A stretch of 64,000 bases of DNA from Psychromonas algarum (GTDB taxonomy: Bacteria > Pseudomonadota > Gammaproteobacteria > Enterobacterales > Psychromonadaceae). Every line of letters begins with the position of its first letter. Position 1 is the first letter of the stretch. Under the pieces are notes generated by a model. That model saw only the letters and a program-made list of their open reading frames with translations. It made no database searches and had not been told where the DNA came from. Shown piece by piece: positions 60,442 to 64,000 of the stretch. The stretch covers positions 1 to 64,000 of the forward strand of contig NZ_SNUW01000006.1 of the NCBI RefSeq assembly GCF_004376845.1, read 5' to 3'. The translations under genes and the position numbers were made by a program.

Positions 60442-61083
60442 ATGAATAGTGCAACCGCAATAGGATTTTTAGGGGGAACATTTGACCCAATCCATTTTGG
60501 TCACCTACGCCCTGCTCTAGAGATACAACAAGCACTTAATTTACAGGCCTTGTATTTGATGCCTAATTATATTGCACCACACAAATCAAAAAGCTTAGCT
60601 TCTCCAGCGCAACGAATTGATATGGTGAAAATAGCAATTCAAGACACACCTCAATTACAAATTAATACACAAGAGCTCTTACGCGATTCACCAAGTTATA
60701 CCATTAATACTTTAAAAGTTTTACGTGAACAATATCCGCAAACGCCTTTGTGTTTTATTATGGGAATGGACTCTTTAATCCAATTTGATACCTGGTATCA
60801 ATATAAAGATATTTTAAATTATTGCCATTTAATTGTGAGCCATCGTCCAGGTTGGGATCCTCAGTTCAATAGTACAGTGACAAATTTACTAGCAGTACAT
60901 CAAATAAACGATCCTACTCTCTTACATCAAAAACAAGCGGGTTGTATTTATTTTCAAAGTACCAGCCAATTGGATATTTCATCATCAGCTATTCGAGAGC
61001 TACTTGTTAACGATAAAAGCATTGATTTTTTAACACCAAACTCTGTGTGCCGTTATATAGAAGAGCAACAATGTTATAAATAA
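60442..61083 (+). CDS. nadD: nicotinate-nucleotide adenylyltransferase
   Basis: 213 residues from the ATG at 60442, 14 bases after the holA stop; an ATG at 60385 would overlap holA and add 19 residues not seen in the family. Motifs are FLGGTFDPIHFGHLRPA (about 8-24, with the HxGH-type site) and the C-terminal ISSSAIREL. It forms deamido-NAD from nicotinate mononucleotide and ATP in NAD synthesis. Confidence 0.94.
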   Translation: MNSATAIGFLGGTFDPIHFGHLRPALEIQQALNLQALYLMPNYIAPHKSKSLASPAQRIDMVKIAIQDTPQLQINTQELLRDSPSYTINTLKVLREQYPQTPLCFIMGMDSLIQFDTWYQYKDILNYCHLIVSHRPGWDPQFNSTVTNLLAVHQINDPTLLHQKQAGCIYFQSTSQLDISSSAIRELLVNDKSIDFLTPNSVCRYIEEQQCYK

Positions 61084-61133
61084 TCAATTATTTACAATAA
61101 ACAATGGAAGTCATACTTATAAGGAATAATAAG

Positions 61134-62900
61134 ATGTTTAGCTTAATTAAAAAAATTTCCGTAATACCATTCGTAGGCAGTTCTTTATTTTTCCAATTAT
61201 TAATCACTCCCATAGTACACGCAGCACAACTTAATCCCCCAACATCTTCGCCGGCTATCTATAGTCAAATGGCTATTCATCATCCAGTGTGGGCAAAAAA
61301 TGCCATGGTAGCAACACAGGAAGCTATCGCCACAAAAATTGGTTTAGATATTTTAAAACAAGGAGGTAATGCCATCGATGCAGCTGTAGCAGTAGGTTAT
61401 GCTTTAGCTGTAACACTTCCGCGAGCAGGTAATCTCGGAGGTGGTGGTTTTATGCTCGTTTACCTTGCTGATAAAAAACAAATTGTCGCCATTGATTATC
61501 GAGAAAAAGCGCCTGCTGCAGCGTTTAGAGATATGTATCTAAATAAACAAGGGGAAGTGATTGCTAACCGCTCTACGTTCCATGGACTCGCAATAGGAGT
61601 CCCTGGTACCGTGATGGGGTTAGAGCATGCACGAAAAAACTACGGCACGTTATCACGAAAGCAATTAATGGCCCCTGCGATTGAATTAGCTAAACAAGGC
61701 ATAGTAGTCACCGCCGATTTAGCAAATTCCTTATCTGCTATGCAAGAACGCCTTAAAAAATGGCCTTCAACACGTCAAATTTTTTATAAAAAAGATGGCT
61801 CACATTACCAAGCAGGTGACACCTTAAAACAAACGGATCTAGCAAAAACATTAACCTTAATTAGTCAACAAGGTGAGAGTGCTTTTTATCAAGGTGAAGT
61901 AGCAACGGCAATAGCTAGCAGTATTCAACAAGCCGACGGCATGCTTACTCAACAAGATCTTAAAGATTATAATGTCGTTGAGCGTCAAGCAATCCAAGGG
62001 AATTATCGTGGTTATCAAGTTTTTTCAATGCCCCCTCCTTCTTCAGGTGGAATACATATAGTACAAATATTAAATATGCTAGAAAACTATGATCTAGCTG
62101 CAATGGGCCATAATAGCGCTCAACACATTCATACACTTGCAGAAACAATGCGCCGAGCATATGCAGATCGTAGCTTGCATTTAGGTGATAGTGACTTTGT
62201 AAAAGTTCCTGTACAAGCTTTAATTAGTAAAGCTTATGCAAAGCAGTTAATTACCAATATTAATCCCGATAAAGCCACGCCAAGTAGTGAAATTAAACCA
62301 ACAACTGATTTACCTTACGAAAGCGATCAAACCACACATTTTAGTATTGTTGATAAATGGGGAAATGCAATTTCAAATACATATACATTAAATTATAGCT
62401 ATGGCTCGGGCATTGTTGCTAAAGGAACAGGGATATTATTAAATAATGAAATGGATGACTTTTCAGCCAAACCAGGACACCCTAATGGGTATGGATTAAT
62501 TGGAGGTGAGGCAAATGCTATTGAATCTGGCAAACGCCCTCTTAGTTCCATGAGTCCTACTATTGTCTTAAAAGATAAAGAATTATTTTTGGTGACAGGG
62601 ACTCCCGGTGGTTCTCGAATTATAACAACAACATTGCAAGTCATCTCAAATGTCATTGATTATAATATGAATATTGCAGAAGCAACATCTGCACCACGTA
62701 TCCACCATCAGTGGTTACCTGATGTGATTAGAATCGAAGCTGGGTTAAGTGCAGACACCACTAGATTATTACAAGTAAAAGGTCATCAATTACAGTTAAA
62801 ATCCACTATGGGGAGTACACAAAGTATTATGAGTACAGAGCGTGGTTTATATGGTGCTTCTGACCCTCGGACGCCTTCATCATCAAGTCTTGGTGACTAA
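61134..62900 (+). CDS. ggt: gamma-glutamyltransferase, periplasmic
   Basis: 588 residues from the ATG at 61134, 8 bases after AAGGA; an ATG at 61104 lacks a ribosome site. A signal peptide ends near IVHAA (about residue 29). The autoprocessing site with catalytic Thr is in QTTHFSIVDKWGN (about 396), which splits the precursor into two subunits. The conserved GTPGGSRI segment near 495 and the C-terminal SDPRTPS are present. It hydrolyses glutathione and transfers gamma-glutamyl groups. Its stop overlaps the converging lpxR-like gene. Confidence 0.94.
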   Translation: MFSLIKKISVIPFVGSSLFFQLLITPIVHAAQLNPPTSSPAIYSQMAIHHPVWAKNAMVATQEAIATKIGLDILKQGGNAIDAAVAVGYALAVTLPRAGNLGGGGFMLVYLADKKQIVAIDYREKAPAAAFRDMYLNKQGEVIANRSTFHGLAIGVPGTVMGLEHARKNYGTLSRKQLMAPAIELAKQGIVVTADLANSLSAMQERLKKWPSTRQIFYKKDGSHYQAGDTLKQTDLAKTLTLISQQGESAFYQGEVATAIASSIQQADGMLTQQDLKDYNVVERQAIQGNYRGYQVFSMPPPSSGGIHIVQILNMLENYDLAAMGHNSAQHIHTLAETMRRAYADRSLHLGDSDFVKVPVQALISKAYAKQLITNINPDKATPSSEIKPTTDLPYESDQTTHFSIVDKWGNAISNTYTLNYSYGSGIVAKGTGILLNNEMDDFSAKPGHPNGYGLIGGEANAIESGKRPLSSMSPTIVLKDKELFLVTGTPGGSRIITTTLQVISNVIDYNMNIAEATSAPRIHHQWLPDVIRIEAGLSADTTRLLQVKGHQLQLKSTMGSTQSIMSTERGLYGASDPRTPSSSSLGD

Positions 62901-63883
62901 AAGTGATAGGTAATCGAAATAGTGCCGAAACGGGTATCTTCCGTTTGTGATTTATATTGATCCGTTGAATAAATCAAAGTATAGATAAAGTTCCAATCAT
63001 ATAAATTAAGCTGTGCGCCTATAGAAGCCGCAGCTTGCCAATGGATTAAATCAACACTATGGCTATCACTAAAAGTATTACCATCCATAAAAATATCATT
63101 TAGAACATAAGAAGCTGAAGCATTAACAAAAACATACCAACCATTTGGACTGGTGGTTAAACCATTTAGTTTTTGTACTGCAAATGGAGAGCTTGATGCA
63201 AAGCTAGATTGTAATTCTTGTCCCCAACGTAACCCTACGCCAGCACTTGTATCAGATTTTAAATTACCTAATCCACCATTCACACCTGTAATCAAATCAA
63301 CTTCTGTTGGACCTATAGGTAAGACAGCATTACGCCAAATACGCTTAGCTTGCACACGAAAAACCGGTTCATTATTAATTTGATTATCCCAGCCCATTGG
63401 TTCACTTGCACCAATCCATCCATGTATATTTTTTTGAACATATTCACCACCAGCTAGAGGTCCAACAACACCTAAAGTTAAACTTAACTTATCAGCAACA
63501 TGCTCATTAAACGCAGTCACATCCACTTCCCATGCTAACAAACCAACATAAGGCGCATCTTCTGTGACTAAGTCTGGATCTTTAATTTCAACAGCTGTTT
63601 GAAGAAATTGTCCAAAGGTATAACTGATAGCATATTGTCTATCTTCAAGGGAAGGTAAATAGGTTTGATCTGCTAGAAAGGAAATCCAACGAGGTAAAGT
63701 TGTTTTATCTAAACCGGGAACATCATAATAACCCCAGCTAAAAACAAGGCCATTACTGTAACCACCGTCTTCATGGAAAAATACATCATTTTCAAAACTT
63801 AAACTAAAGTAATCCCGTTCATACTCAGAAGCGGCAATCGGCATACAGAAGGGAGTTAACATTAAAAGCTTTAAATATCGCAA
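62897..63883 (-). CDS. LpxR-family lipid A 3'-O-deacylase (DUF2219), outer membrane
   Basis: 328 residues with a signal peptide (1-18, ending IAASE) and an outer-membrane barrel ending in phenylalanine (SITYHF). The N-terminal SFENDVFF-GGYSNGL (about 28-46) and the segment IHGWIGASEPMGWDNQ (about 153-168) carry the conserved Asn, Asp and His of Salmonella LpxR, a calcium-dependent enzyme that removes the 3' acyloxyacyl chain of lipid A. Activity here is inferred from motifs. The last base pairs of its stop overlap ggt. Confidence 0.82.
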   Translation of the reverse strand: MRYLKLLMLTPFCMPIAASEYERDYFSLSFENDVFFHEDGGYSNGLVFSWGYYDVPGLDKTTLPRWISFLADQTYLPSLEDRQYAISYTFGQFLQTAVEIKDPDLVTEDAPYVGLLAWEVDVTAFNEHVADKLSLTLGVVGPLAGGEYVQKNIHGWIGASEPMGWDNQINNEPVFRVQAKRIWRNAVLPIGPTEVDLITGVNGGLGNLKSDTSAGVGLRWGQELQSSFASSSPFAVQKLNGLTTSPNGWYVFVNASASYVLNDIFMDGNTFSDSHSVDLIHWQAAASIGAQLNLYDWNFIYTLIYSTDQYKSQTEDTRFGTISITYHF

Positions 63884-64000
63884 CGATTTTTCCTATACGA
63901 ATACCAATATCGTTTTAGCACAATATTAAAAGTAAAGTGGGATCAAAATAAGTAAGCTATTTTACATTTTGTGCCATAAATTAACACAATAAAAAACACT

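Overview
The window is a low-GC stretch of a chromosome from a marine, probably cold-adapted gammaproteobacterium. Gene content and order (tig-clpP-clpX-lon-hupB-ppiD, recC-recB-recD, leuS-lptE-holA-nadD, and gltX divergent from a tRNA-Val cluster) fit the Alteromonadales/Vibrionales side, and the protein sequences look most like Psychromonas. That genus assignment is inference from memory, not from a search. Most of the window is core chromosome. I found no transposase, integrase, phage gene or CRISPR array.

Layout. 1-3751 (minus) is the N-terminal 1250 residues of a giant LapA-type surface adhesin that runs off the left edge. 4172-4691 holds five identical tRNA-Val(UAC) genes behind one strong promoter, divergent from gltX. 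6475-8445 carries a DsbA-like protein, thymidine kinase and an orphan pilin-like protein. 8562-16842 (minus) is the protein-quality-control block tig, clpP, clpX, lon, hupB, ppiD, with a sigma-32-type promoter in front of lon. 17285-21830 has a MarC-type membrane protein, an HlyD-type pair divergent from a LysR regulator, YbaK and an FMN-binding protein. 21845-31124 is recC-recB-recD as one tightly packed operon. glyA, a YdeP-type molybdoenzyme with FdhD, and ettA follow.

38089-45508 (minus) is the most distinctive locus: a seven-gene iron cluster (cupredoxin, FTR1 permease, imelysin lipoprotein, di-heme DUF1111 protein, second imelysin-like protein, membrane fatty acid hydroxylase/sterol desaturase, di-heme MauG/CcpA-type peroxidase). 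It starts at a promoter whose -35 is overlapped by a Fur-box-like sequence. The genes are mostly overlapping or nearly so, which suggests that a periplasmic redox module works with elemental-type iron uptake.

45854-50205 carries an outer-membrane protein, tyrS, mtnN, fklB and a lone cobU. 50292-55581 is bounded by two identical tRNA-Ser(UGA) genes. Between them are small proteins (DUF2007, YciN), a MerC-like protein plus COG0523 GTPase pair behind a perfect Zur-type palindrome, a class C acid phosphatase-like protein and an SGNH hydrolase with a substituted catalytic acid. The right end is leuS, lptE, holA, nadD, ggt and a convergent lpxR-like gene.
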